From the NCBI RefSeq assembly GCF_000251105.1, contig NC_017034.1, positions 372,001 to 436,000 of the forward strand: a stretch of 64,000 nucleotides of DNA. Direction: 5' to 3'. Below, one piece after another: positions 26,108 through 33,708 of the stretch (position 1 is the first letter of the stretch; every line of letters starts with the position of its first letter). Source of the stretch: Methanocella conradii HZ254. GTDB lineage: Archaea; Halobacteriota; Methanocellia; Methanocellales; Methanocellaceae. Both the position numbers and the translations under genes were made by a program. The notes beneath the pieces are model-generated. The model did not search any database, was not told the origin of the DNA, and was given only the letters and a program-made list of their open reading frames with translations.

Positions 26108-26858
26108 CGAGGATTTGATAAATGATTATGTTGATTGGCTCAGGCGGGAGATCGGGTCGAGAAGCGTAAATGGCTACGTTGAGATAACCACGCCTTTTCT
26201 GGACCGTCATAATGATCGCCTTCAAATACATGTATTGGCTGTAGGCGATAGTTTAATTTTAACTGATGATGGCTATATTATCAGCGACCTCAAGTCTAGC
26301 GGCTTTGAATTGACCACACCTAAGAGAAGGCAAATAGTGGAATCGATACTAAATGGGTTTGGCGCCAGGCTTGAGGATGATAAGATCATCATTAAGGCTA
26401 GCCGTGAGAGCTTTGCAAAAAAGAAACATGACATGATCCAGGCAATGCTTGCAGTTAATGACCTGTACGTGATGTCTCAGCCCATGGTAGAGAGCTTTTT
26501 TATGGAAGATGTGAAAGCGTACCTTAAGAAGCATGAGATACGATTCACGCCCAAGATTAAGTTTGCAGGGAAGAGCGGTTTTGACCAGACGTTTGACTTC
26601 GTCATACCTGCCTCCAGGACGAGGCCTGAGAGGATAATCAAGGCTATCAACTCGCCTGATAAGAAAACGATTACGCCGATAATATTTGCCTGGGTGGACA
26701 TAAAAGACGTGAGGCCTGCAAACTCTACTGCCTACGTGTTCTTGAATGACAGGGACCAGGAGGTTTCTGAGGATGTCATGAGTGCCTTTGAGAAGTATAA
26801 CATGAGGCCGGTGAGGTGGAATGAAAGAGAAAAGGTGGCAGTAGAGCTAATGGATTAA
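26094..26858 (+). CDS. DUF1828/DUF1829 protein
   Basis: A 254-residue protein with an N-terminal DUF1828 region (about 5-100; YVEITTPFLDRHNDRLQIHV and LTDDGYIISDLKSSG) and a C-terminal DUF1829 region (about 110-250). Neither domain has a proven activity. Partner of the preceding DUF6978-like gene through a 14-nt overlap. Typically seen in accessory and phage-related regions of bacteria, so lateral origin is likely. Confidence 0.8.
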   Translation: MSTSNEDLINDYVDWLRREIGSRSVNGYVEITTPFLDRHNDRLQIHVLAVGDSLILTDDGYIISDLKSSGFELTTPKRRQIVESILNGFGARLEDDKIIIKASRESFAKKKHDMIQAMLAVNDLYVMSQPMVESFFMEDVKAYLKKHEIRFTPKIKFAGKSGFDQTFDFVIPASRTRPERIIKAINSPDKKTITPIIFAWVDIKDVRPANSTAYVFLNDRDQEVSEDVMSAFEKYNMRPVRWNEREKVAVELMD

Positions 26859-27041
26859 ATGATGATTTAATTAGTGATTAGCCCAAATACATTAAACCTG
26901 CATATATAGACTAAAATGTATTGAAATTGCTAATCTACCTCTTGAATATTAGTTATAATAACTAATTTTTTCTACACTTTAATAATCGATGAGGGGTTTT
27001 TTCGATATATTTTTATGCAAAAAATATCATAGTTACCATCT

Positions 27042-27398
27042 ATGAAACAAAGGCTAACGCTAGATGAGAAAAAGGAACTTGTAGAAAAAGTCAAAGAATT
27101 AAGCAAGAGTGAGAAGATTAGCATTAAAGAGGCCTGTAACCGGTTGAACACGCCTTTTTGGAAGTATTATGGCGCCTTGAAATCGATTAAAAAAGAGAAT
27201 AAAAAGGCGAGGGCTGAGGCCAGAGCAGTAGCTGCCAGCCCTGCTAGTGGCGAGCTAAAAGTCGAGATGGCTTTGAAGGGAGAGGCCGCCAGGATTGTCA
27301 GGGAGTATGCTGACGCCTATAACGTGGAGCCTGAAGTGGTTTGTAAGATATTGCTTATCGATGCTTTGAAGGAGAAGAAAAAGCCGGTTCTGGAGTGA
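27042..27398 (+). CDS. Small basic protein with HTH-like N-terminus and putative ribbon-helix-helix C-terminus
   Basis: A 118-residue protein. The N-terminus (about 1-50; KISIKEACNRLNTPFWKYYG) looks like a psq-type helix-turn-helix, the middle is Lys/Ala rich, and the C-terminus (LKVEMALKGEAARIVREYAD onward) resembles a ribbon-helix-helix. Probably DNA-binding; target unknown. A TATA-like GATATATTTTTAT at about 27003-27015 suggests a nearly leaderless mRNA. A 5'-truncated copy of the second half lies at 38.86-39.09 kb. Confidence 0.6.
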   Translation: MKQRLTLDEKKELVEKVKELSKSEKISIKEACNRLNTPFWKYYGALKSIKKENKKARAEARAVAASPASGELKVEMALKGEAARIVREYADAYNVEPEVVCKILLIDALKEKKKPVLE

Positions 27399-27548
27399 AA
27401 AGGGATTTTTAAATTTTTACGTGGGTGATAAGGGAGTTTATTGAATAAAGCAATCCTTTTAAGTGAGATAAATTTAAGATACCCCGTGTCTGTGTTTTTA
27501 TGATATAATTTTTTTATATTGTGTGTTTTTTGTTTGTCTTGATGTAAT

Positions 27549-27668
27549 TTGGCCAGGCCTAATAGTTGTGTCGCAGGAGTTACCTGCCAGAATAGTGAGT
27601 GCTCCTACTATCCTGCTGAAGAGGGAAAGCATATTGTTAAAGCGCTGGGCATCAGGTGTAATAAAAAG
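27549..27668 (+). pseudogene. Fragment resembling the N-terminus of an IS1-type transposase
   Basis: The frame from TTG encodes TCQNSECSYYPAEEGKHIVK, a Cys-Xaa4-Cys pattern like the zinc-ribbon start of archaeal IS1-family transposases. After about 40 codons the sequence abruptly becomes antisense to a HEPN gene, so the element is truncated at the junction near 27670. Only the first half of the zinc ribbon is left, so the family call is tentative. Confidence 0.35.
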
Positions 27669-27671
27669 ATG

Positions 27672-27807
27672 CCTTTAGAGAAGGCTCTACCGCCTCCTGG
27701 CTCTGCCTTATCACGAAAGCATGATTATTGCCTAATGCCTCCTTCGCGTGCTTTAGCCGCTCTTCCGCCTGCTTAAGATACGACCTCGCCATCTCGATAT
27801 TATCCAA
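27672..27807 (-). pseudogene. 5' fragment of a HEPN toxin gene
   Basis: From a TTG at 27807 (or ATG 27792) the minus strand encodes MARSYLKQAEERLKHAKEAL, then HAFVIRQSQEAVEPSLKA, the first two helices of a HEPN domain. It then runs into unrelated sequence at about 27670 and loses the RX4-6H catalytic motif. It overlaps the end of the nucleotidyltransferase gene upstream, the standard MNT-HEPN arrangement. The toxin half is therefore dead. Confidence 0.65.
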
Positions 27808-28303
27808 TCCGTATCACGTCCCCAAAATGGTAATCAGGCTTGAGCACCCAGTACCACTTTTTACCCATCCTTATCCGCCTGGAGCCCAATTCCCTGAGCC
27901 TCTCTCTCACCTTTTCAAGCACTTTCCCGAAAAACCCATCCTTATCATATACGATAACTGCATCCTCGACCATGTCCTATAATGGCGAGACCTTTGACGC
28001 CTCCTCAGGCGTCAACAGGATAGGCGAAAGGCTAACACTATACCCCTGGCCAGATAGCTCATCCAGGTAGCCGTCCAGCGCCTTTTCGACGCCGATGAAC
28101 TCCTGCTGCCTTTCAAGCCTGCTTTTCGGGAGCGAGCCTATCACCAGGAGAAGGTCGATATCGCTATCCTTTCTAGCCTCCCCCCTCGCCACAGACCCAA
28201 AAACCACTAAAGATATCAGCCTGTCCCCATATGCGCTCATCAATTCGCTCAATAACCTATTAACGAGCGAGCGGTATGGCTCGGCTATTTTTTGTAAAGC
28301 CAT
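27800..28303 (-). pseudogene. MNT-type nucleotidyltransferase (antitoxin) gene with in-frame TAG
   Basis: The first 108 codons encode a minimal nucleotidyltransferase with the motif FGSVARGEARKDSDIDLLLV. A TAG at 27977-27979 then interrupts the frame, and the same frame continues as DMVEDAVIVYDKDGFFGKVL up to the natural stop at 27800. The combined length (about 167 residues) is normal for MNT proteins of MNT-HEPN modules. The upstream part keeps the metal-binding GS-X9-DxD residues. Confidence 0.75.
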
Positions 28304-28472
28304 CTATCACTATCTCCGGGTTTCTTGTTTGAGCCAAATAACTAATGTACTTTTCTTATATAAAATATGGCCGCCCGGGGACTAGCAGGATAGTATAATA
28401 AAGATCGGAATCTCTCAATGATATAACATCGAAGCGGCATTCGCCGTCCTCGTATATTTCCAGTAGAGGCCG

Positions 28473-29600
28473 TCAGGTATTAAAAATTTCGGATTTAGCA
28501 GTTACCGGATAAAAGTTATCCCCATAGACAATGCATTCAATCTGCGTATACTCGTTCCTCGGGATTTTAACGGTGGCTTCCGCCCATCCAGTAGAGCCTT
28601 CAGGAAAATCGCCTAGACTAATAGTGCTATCTGGTGCCCATACCCTATTCTCGCCCTGGCTCAAAGCAAGGGCAGCGATGTACACCGAAGCATTCCTGGC
28701 AGTACCCGGGCCAAGGTTCTTTATATCGCAATGGACACGATAATAGACAGATGAAATATCATACGACGTTAAAGTACTAGTAAACGTTATATTCATCTTC
28801 GGTATCTGGACCATTGGCAGGATCTGCGCCTGAGAATTCTTATACTCATCCGGTATCTGCCCTATTTTCCAGTTTTCACCGGTCGTCTCGAGATAATAGT
28901 ACCTGGCGCCATTATACTCGTAGTAAGTGCCAGGGTAATCGTTTGAGCATTTTACTCCGACGGCCATGTGTCCAGGTAAGTAGATCAACACGACGCCGAA
29001 CCCCATTTCATTGAGCATGGCGGCCGTTAATATCGCCGTATCCTCGCAGTCCCCGCCATTATCCACTAGCGTTTCAATAGGATAGCGAGGATATTCGTCA
29101 TAGCCGATCGTTACCTGGTCTGAAGTATATGGCAATGACTGTACAAAGCACACGACGTTCATCACGTTATCATATTCCGAGTATCCGTTTTTCGCTCCTA
29201 CGTTTTTAAAATCATCAATCATGGTTTTTATCGCTTGCCGGTCGTAATCAGATAGAGCATATTGGGCGTAATTGCTTTGCCGGTTATGGGGCTGCTGTCT
29301 ATAGTAATCGTATAATGATTTTGGTATTGATAGGGTGTACGTCCACTGCGTGCCTTTATAGGCCCATGCATAGTTCCTTGTATAATATTCGATAGAAGCT
29401 GCCGGGGTCGGGATGGGCATCGGCGTGCTAGCATGGGTTGGTTGTACCGAGCCTTTGATAGACATGGCCGTAGTATTAGACGAGGGCACAGGTGTTGGCA
29501 TGGGAGTCGGCGTGCTATTTACGAATGCCCCTGTAAGACAACCACATAATAATACAGAAATTAGAATTATCAGGAGCAAAATTGGAAATTTATGGTTCAT
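28473..29600 (-). CDS. Secreted lipoprotein with transglutaminase-like domain
   Basis: About 375 residues. A signal peptide ends in a lipobox-like LISVLLCGC, followed by a Thr/Pro-rich linker. A transglutaminase-like cysteine-protease fold follows: Cys in GGDCEDTAIL, His in LPGHMAVGV, Asp/Glu side in YYYLETTGENW. The last 100 residues look like a beta-sandwich (CARDB-like). Probably anchored outside the cell; substrate unknown. The ATG at 29600 starts directly at the signal peptide, though upstream in-frame ATGs exist. Between 28304 and 28472 only a short minus-strand remnant frame is seen. Confidence 0.75.
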   Translation of the reverse strand: MNHKFPILLLIILISVLLCGCLTGAFVNSTPTPMPTPVPSSNTTAMSIKGSVQPTHASTPMPIPTPAASIEYYTRNYAWAYKGTQWTYTLSIPKSLYDYYRQQPHNRQSNYAQYALSDYDRQAIKTMIDDFKNVGAKNGYSEYDNVMNVVCFVQSLPYTSDQVTIGYDEYPRYPIETLVDNGGDCEDTAILTAAMLNEMGFGVVLIYLPGHMAVGVKCSNDYPGTYYEYNGARYYYLETTGENWKIGQIPDEYKNSQAQILPMVQIPKMNITFTSTLTSYDISSVYYRVHCDIKNLGPGTARNASVYIAALALSQGENRVWAPDSTISLGDFPEGSTGWAEATVKIPRNEYTQIECIVYGDNFYPVTAKSEIFNT

Positions 29601-29814
29601 TGTTACAAAGGCCCTCATATTTTGTAGCTTAAATATTAATTTTTTATGAGCCAATGGCTTAAGTAGATATCGATAAATATTCTAGTATTTTTAGTAAAAA
29701 CAATTCTTGTAGTTATGCAGCCCGGAGGTTATCGGAAAGGCATTATGGAGGGCTCCGCCTGTATTAAACATGATTATGAGGACGGTTATGAGGTGAATGG
29801 GGATTGCGGCGACA

Positions 29815-29850
29815 CTACAGGCCGTCCTTGAAAAGCACTGCCCTTGCAGG
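29815..29850 (-). pseudogene. Possible 3' scrap of the split HEPN gene
   Basis: The minus strand reads ARAVLFKDG and then stops, which resembles the HEPN segment that follows the second helix. It directly abuts the 47-bp repeat. Its orientation matches the truncated HEPN at 32.6-32.73 kb, so it may be the other side of an insertion. Eleven codons is too short to be sure. Confidence 0.25.
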
Positions 29851-29896
29851 TACTATTATACATTTAAATGTATGCTTATGCATTATATTGGATAAT
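29850..29896. repeat. 47-bp direct repeat, left copy
   Basis: This 47-bp block matches 33306-33352 at 46 of 47 positions in the same orientation. It contains a perfect palindrome ATACATTTAAATGTAT (29858-29873). The right copy lies just upstream of an intact MNT gene and includes its likely TATA region. The two copies bracket about 3.4 kb. Confidence 0.85.
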
Positions 29897-30319
29897 CTTA
29901 TTGGGTATTATCATAAAAATCCATCATACTATCGTTGTGACTATTCAAATCAGCTTGCTAGAGCCGTATGGCCGCATGCCATGAACATTTCATTTTCTTA
30001 ATTTCTCCTGTATTCCACGGCGACAGGGGTGGACTTTTTAGTGACCATGCCTTCTTTTCAAGGGATTCGAGTATCTACAGGCGCCGAATGGAGATAAGCC
30101 TGCGCGGCGGGGGACATCACGGATGTGGAGACGCACGTTTAGGCAGTCGAAGAAGAGACTAAGGGCTCTTGTCGCGTTATCTTCAGTTAACACGTGTAGT
30201 ATATTGTTGACAAATGTTATTTATAGAGTACACTATAAGCGCAACCGATCTATTTCTTAATGGGTGAAGACGCCTTGTTTAAGTTGTGGCTTCAATCATA
30301 TACATTCGTTAATATGATT
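29897..30319. other. Gene-free stretch with degenerate coding-like sequence
   Basis: No intact gene is visible. Short frames such as YLQAPNGDKPARRGTSRMWR (about 30070-30130, plus strand) look like eroded coding sequence but could not be placed in a family. The sequence moves from higher GC to strongly AT-rich at about 30180. Confidence 0.3.
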
Positions 30320-30475
30320 TCAAAATGGTAGACGTCCAGTTGTGATACAACTACAGACGAGCGCTAGTGCAATCAATATCGCTAATATGAGAATTACTCC
30401 GATAAGATTACCAAGTAACCTCAAGAACCCTTCAACAATCTCGACGATTCCCTTGATTATTATATCAATAACCAA
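30320..30475 (-). CDS. Candidate 51-residue hydrophobic peptide
   Basis: A TTG at 30475 is preceded by GAGGTG at good spacing and by an AT-rich TATA-like region (about 30485-30505). The product starts MVIDIIIKGIVEIVEGFLRL, an amphipathic helix, then a membrane helix GVILILAILIALALVCSC and a short polar tail. No family was recognised. The composition fits small membrane proteins or type I toxin-like peptides, but there is no antisense RNA evidence. Confidence 0.4.
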   Translation of the reverse strand: MVIDIIIKGIVEIVEGFLRLLGNLIGVILILAILIALALVCSCITTGRLPF

Positions 30476-30559
30476 TTTTCACACCTCTCATTTTTATTAT
30501 TTACATATCAAGTTTAATTAACACGTACTATAATATATAGTTTTTTAATCGCTTAATGG

Positions 30560-30754
30560 GTTGAATTTGCTCCTATTATCGTAACCACGAAAGATACTAG
30601 TCAACATGGTATTGAGGTCGATGTAAGTAGTCAAAGAATAGCTACAATTGTTCTACCATTAAAAAACAGAGTGTGCCCCGTATTGCATACCGGAAAGCTG
30701 AATGAAATTAGTATATCAAGGCAGTGGGATGGCATGAGTCGATGTCTCTTCTGA
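30560..30754 (+). pseudogene. Gene fragment without a start
   Basis: An open frame of 64 codons (EFAPIIVTTKDTSQHGIEVD, then VSSQRIATIVLPLKNRV) begins right after a stop codon with no start and ends in TGA. It reads like real protein sequence, but no family was recognised. It belongs to the low-GC insert that also carries the glycoside hydrolase gene. Confidence 0.3.
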
Positions 30755-30878
30755 TGGAAAGACAGTAGTTGCAAACGCCCGAGAAACCATTTACAACCGC
30801 AAAACTCGTCGGGCAGTCACTCTTGATGTAAATCAATAGGTCTTGATCACCAAAGATAATATTGGCGAACCTGAACCT

Positions 30879-31154
30879 ATGGACCAGAGATTTTACAAGG
30901 CACAAGAAACTATGTTCAATTTAGGCGCGTTTGGTAGGACTGAAATGTATCAGCAAGTTGCTGAAAAATCGGATGCCTTGCTGGAAGCCTCTCTTATGGC
31001 GCTTAGATCCATGGCTGAACAAACAGGTCAGGATTTTGAAAAACTGAAAGAGAGGGCAATACAACAACATCAAAGGCATAAGCAATGGGCTCAATCTGAA
31101 GCCGAAAAATATGCTGGAACTTTTATATACCGCAAAGCCCATAATGAGCAATAG
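30879..31154 (+). CDS. Small hydrophilic protein of unknown function
   Basis: 91 residues from ATG 30879 (a TTG further upstream extends it by 12). Predicted mostly helical and highly charged, with many Gln/Glu/Lys (KLKERAIQQHQRHKQWAQSE). No motif was recognised. It is 78 nt upstream of the secreted glycoside hydrolase gene on the same strand and shares its AT-rich codon use, which looks bacterial rather than like the core genes. Confidence 0.45.
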   Translation: MDQRFYKAQETMFNLGAFGRTEMYQQVAEKSDALLEASLMALRSMAEQTGQDFEKLKERAIQQHQRHKQWAQSEAEKYAGTFIYRKAHNEQ

Positions 31155-31232
31155 TAGGGATATTGTCTTCGTCAACGCTCTATATGCCGGAACCGCTATC
31201 TGCTCATTGCAGGCAAAAAAGAGGAAAAAATT

Positions 31233-32387
31233 ATGAAGAGCATTAAATATGTAGGGGCTATACTGTTTGTATTGGTCTTAGTAATATTTTCATCCTTTTG
31301 CTGTGGCAAGAAAAACGCTATCCCATCACCTACTGAGCCAGGTATAAACCCGAATCCTACATTCACTTTACAAGGTTTCAACATAGCAGCATGGGGCAAG
31401 GATTGGTGGCACGATGATGTATTGGTAGATGAGGCTTTAAGATTTGCTATTGAAGAAGGCTCAAATTTTGTAGTGTTAGATTGGCCAGTAAATTTTTATG
31501 ACGATGGTAGAATGGTGCCCCTGGATGCAAGTACCAGTTTACATCCATACTGGGATGATATCAGGAAGGTTATTGCTAAAGCCAAAGCTAAAGGATTGTA
31601 TGTCATGGTCAAGCCTCATGTCGTACTATCCAGCTCGGCTGAAAATAGAAATATCTGGAATACCGATGTAAATATTTTTAAGCCGTCCAACTTTTTCCCT
31701 GCCTACAAAGCATACCTTATTCAGCTAGCTGAATTTGCCACTCAAAATAAAGTGGACGCGATTTGCATCGGTACAGAGATGAACCATCTTGATTGGCAGT
31801 TTCGTGATGAATGGGTTGATTTAATTACTACCATTCGTCTTAAATTTGCTGGCGCACTTACCTACGATGCACTTTTTAACAGATGGCATTATGACGTTAA
31901 AGATATTGATGAAGTGATATTCTGGGATCAGATGGATTTTATCGGCGTTTCATTGTACGTACCTACCACTACCGATGACGACGCAAGTGTAGAAACATTA
32001 AAACAAGGCTGGTTCGAGGATTTAGGAGACTGGTTTGAAATCGACAATGTGATTGTCTACTTAAAAGACATATCAAATCGCTATAATAAGCAGATAATGG
32101 TGCTGGAAGGTGGATACCCAAGTATTACCGGCGGACTATATTTACTCAATGCTGACCCGTCTGAGGAAAAATATGCTAATTACGATTTGCAATCACGTGG
32201 TTTAGATGCTTACCTTAGTGTTTTAGATGAAAACAGGGAGAATTGGCTCAAAGGGGTAAGCCTTTGGCAAATAACACCACACATGATACGACAAGAAGCG
32301 TTGACTTCTATTTATCATACACAAGAGTTTACAGTTTACAAGAAACCTGCTGCGGAAGTTGTCAAAAAACATTACATTAAACACTGA
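31233..32387 (+). CDS. Secreted glycoside-hydrolase-like TIM barrel (GH113-like)
   Basis: A 384-residue protein with a signal peptide ending in a Cys pair (VIFSSFCCG), probably a lipoprotein, followed by a short Pro-rich linker. The barrel carries GFNIAAWGKDWW, MVKPHVV, ICIGTEMNH and IMVLEGGYPS; the Glu in GTEM and in LEGGY fit the acid/base and nucleophile of GH113-type and related clan GH-A enzymes. Polysaccharide hydrolysis outside the cell is inferred; substrate unknown. Codon use and setting (inside a toxin locus) point to lateral transfer. Confidence 0.7.
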   Translation: MKSIKYVGAILFVLVLVIFSSFCCGKKNAIPSPTEPGINPNPTFTLQGFNIAAWGKDWWHDDVLVDEALRFAIEEGSNFVVLDWPVNFYDDGRMVPLDASTSLHPYWDDIRKVIAKAKAKGLYVMVKPHVVLSSSAENRNIWNTDVNIFKPSNFFPAYKAYLIQLAEFATQNKVDAICIGTEMNHLDWQFRDEWVDLITTIRLKFAGALTYDALFNRWHYDVKDIDEVIFWDQMDFIGVSLYVPTTTDDDASVETLKQGWFEDLGDWFEIDNVIVYLKDISNRYNKQIMVLEGGYPSITGGLYLLNADPSEEKYANYDLQSRGLDAYLSVLDENRENWLKGVSLWQITPHMIRQEALTSIYHTQEFTVYKKPAAEVVKKHYIKH

Positions 32388-32409
32388 TAACTAAAACTTT
32401 TTTTTCAAA

Positions 32410-32590
32410 AATGTCCGGCATACAGTTCGGAAGCGCAAAGAGCTTTTTCTCGACCGTCACGCAGGGCAACCGCCAGAAGTGTAGCACTGAGGGAACATCA
32501 CACCTTGCAACAAGGAAAACATGCGATTCACGGTAGACGACGGTAAAGGCCATGTGAAGACCGTCGTAGGCAAGGATACCGGATAAAAAT
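32410..32590 (+). pseudogene. Degenerate coding remnants
   Basis: Two short frames, one reading QFGSAKSFFSTVTQGNRQK and one reading MRFTVDDGKGHVKTVVGKDT, look like scraps of one or more genes next to the broken HEPN gene. No family was recognised. They mark the right end of the insert. Confidence 0.3.
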
Positions 32591-32606
32591 TCGAGCTGTC
32601 AGCCCT

Positions 32607-32732
32607 GGCGCCAAACGCCGCTTCGGCATCCTTCAGGTGTCTTTGGGCGGTAATGACCGACCTTCTAGCGCTTTCGACATCAGGATCCGTTCTTCGAAGG
32701 CCTCTTCTAAAGCAATCGTCGATGGTCTTCAC
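32607..32732 (-). pseudogene. Truncated HEPN toxin gene
   Basis: The ATG at 32732 overlaps the stop of the nucleotidyltransferase gene. The first 42 codons (FRRGLRRTDPDVESARRSVI, HLKDAEAAFGA) are a normal HEPN N-terminus; after that the frame runs into foreign sequence and the catalytic RX4-6H region is missing. The open frame continues to 32457 but is unrelated. Confidence 0.7.
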
Positions 32733-33292
32733 TTCAATCCCGCCCCGTATAGCAGGACATGCCGCTTGATGACGTTTTTATAAAAGGCATCATCTTTCTT
32801 AGCCATGGCACGCCATTCGCCAGGCTTAAAGACCGCCACGTTTACCTCTTTTCCAAGCCTATTCTCTAGCTCCCTGACCGCGTCCATGAGCGTCTCCATT
32901 TTCGATGGCGTTACGACGAGAAAGTCCACGTCGCTGTCCTCATCGTACTCTCCGCTGGCATAGCTCCCATAGAGCGCCAGGGAAATGATATTTTCATCAG
33001 CCTTCATAAACGCTTCCCGGGGGCTCGATGAAAGTATTAGGTCGAGCCCGTAGGCCTTTTTCAGCGATATGATGACGGGATTAGTAACGTCTAACTGGTA
33101 GTAGTGTGCCAGCCCCTTTTCTTCTTTTAATAAATATCCCTTCTTGTGGTATAATTTTACGGCGTTGTTCACACTCGTCGGGCTGACCTTTAGCTTTCTG
33201 GCAAGCTCATTGACGTTGATAGAAACCCTAGGACTCGATAAGAAGAACCCCAAAACCTTCAGGTCTACGTATTTGTTGAAGGACTCGAGCAT
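32729..33292 (-). CDS. Nucleotidyltransferase with N-terminal winged helix (MNT antitoxin)
   Basis: A 187-residue protein. Residues about 1-70 form a winged helix (VSINVNELARKLKVSPTSVN), and residues about 85-180 a minimal nucleotidyltransferase with LYGSYASGEYDEDSDVDFLV. Such proteins AMPylate and silence HEPN ribonuclease toxins and often repress their own promoter. Here the partner HEPN gene is truncated, so the antitoxin survives without its toxin. The 47-bp repeat covers the promoter side. Confidence 0.8.
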   Translation of the reverse strand: MLESFNKYVDLKVLGFFLSSPRVSINVNELARKLKVSPTSVNNAVKLYHKKGYLLKEEKGLAHYYQLDVTNPVIISLKKAYGLDLILSSSPREAFMKADENIISLALYGSYASGEYDEDSDVDFLVVTPSKMETLMDAVRELENRLGKEVNVAVFKPGEWRAMAKKDDAFYKNVIKRHVLLYGAGLK

Positions 33293-33305
33293 TATCCAGA
33301 CTTAT

Positions 33306-33352
33306 GTACTATTATACATTTAAATGTATGCTTATGCATTATAATGGATAAT
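33306..33352. repeat. 47-bp direct repeat, right copy
   Basis: Same sequence and orientation as 29850-29896 with one mismatch, including the ATACATTTAAATGTAT palindrome. It starts 14 nt upstream of the MNT start codon; on the minus strand TTTAAATGTATAATAG could be that gene's TATA box and the palindrome its operator. Confidence 0.85.
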
Positions 33353-33471
33353 ACATTCGAGAAAGATGGGAGCATTGGGACTCTACAGAGCAACATTGGC
33401 GAATGCAGAATAAAGTTCGTATGCACGATAAAAAGAAACACTCTAGTTGTGATAACTGTGGAGGAATGCAA

Positions 33472-33699
33472 ATGAGCTTATGCCCGATATGTGATACGCC
33501 CATGAAAAAGGAGCGGAGAGAGCTGCGGAAAGGCATTTTTGCCTGGGTTGAAGTATGCCCAAAATGCGAAGAAGAATGGATAGATGAGAAGGGATATGAA
33601 GAGCTATACGAGCATGTTAAGATATATCAAAGATTGAAAGATAAAGATAAAGTCTATAAATTTGAAAAATATTTTATTAGTGACTATCCTATAATATGA
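33472..33699 (+). CDS. YgiT-type zinc finger protein
   Basis: 75 residues from the ATG at 33472, which has GGAGG at 33460-33464. Two CxxC pairs (CPICDTPMKK and CPKCEEEW) form a zinc ribbon of the YgiT/MqsA N-terminal type, followed by a helical tail. Such small proteins are often antitoxin or regulator halves. No toxin is adjacent; a glutamine amidotransferase gene follows by 9 nt. Confidence 0.65.
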   Translation: MSLCPICDTPMKKERRELRKGIFAWVEVCPKCEEEWIDEKGYEELYEHVKIYQRLKDKDKVYKFEKYFISDYPII

Positions 33700-33708
33700 G
33701 TTGATTTT

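Noticed and set aside
27977..27979. TAG in the MNT gene read as pyrrolysine
   Set aside because: No pyl genes or other pyrrolysine context are visible, and the partner HEPN gene is also broken, so a nonsense mutation is simpler.
29968..30162. 64-codon plus-strand frame as a gene
   Set aside because: Arg/Gly/His-rich product with no start context; looks like eroded sequence.
32457..32606. Second half of the 91-codon HEPN frame
   Set aside because: After codon 42 it no longer resembles HEPN and is antisense to other remnant frames; treated as read-through into foreign DNA.
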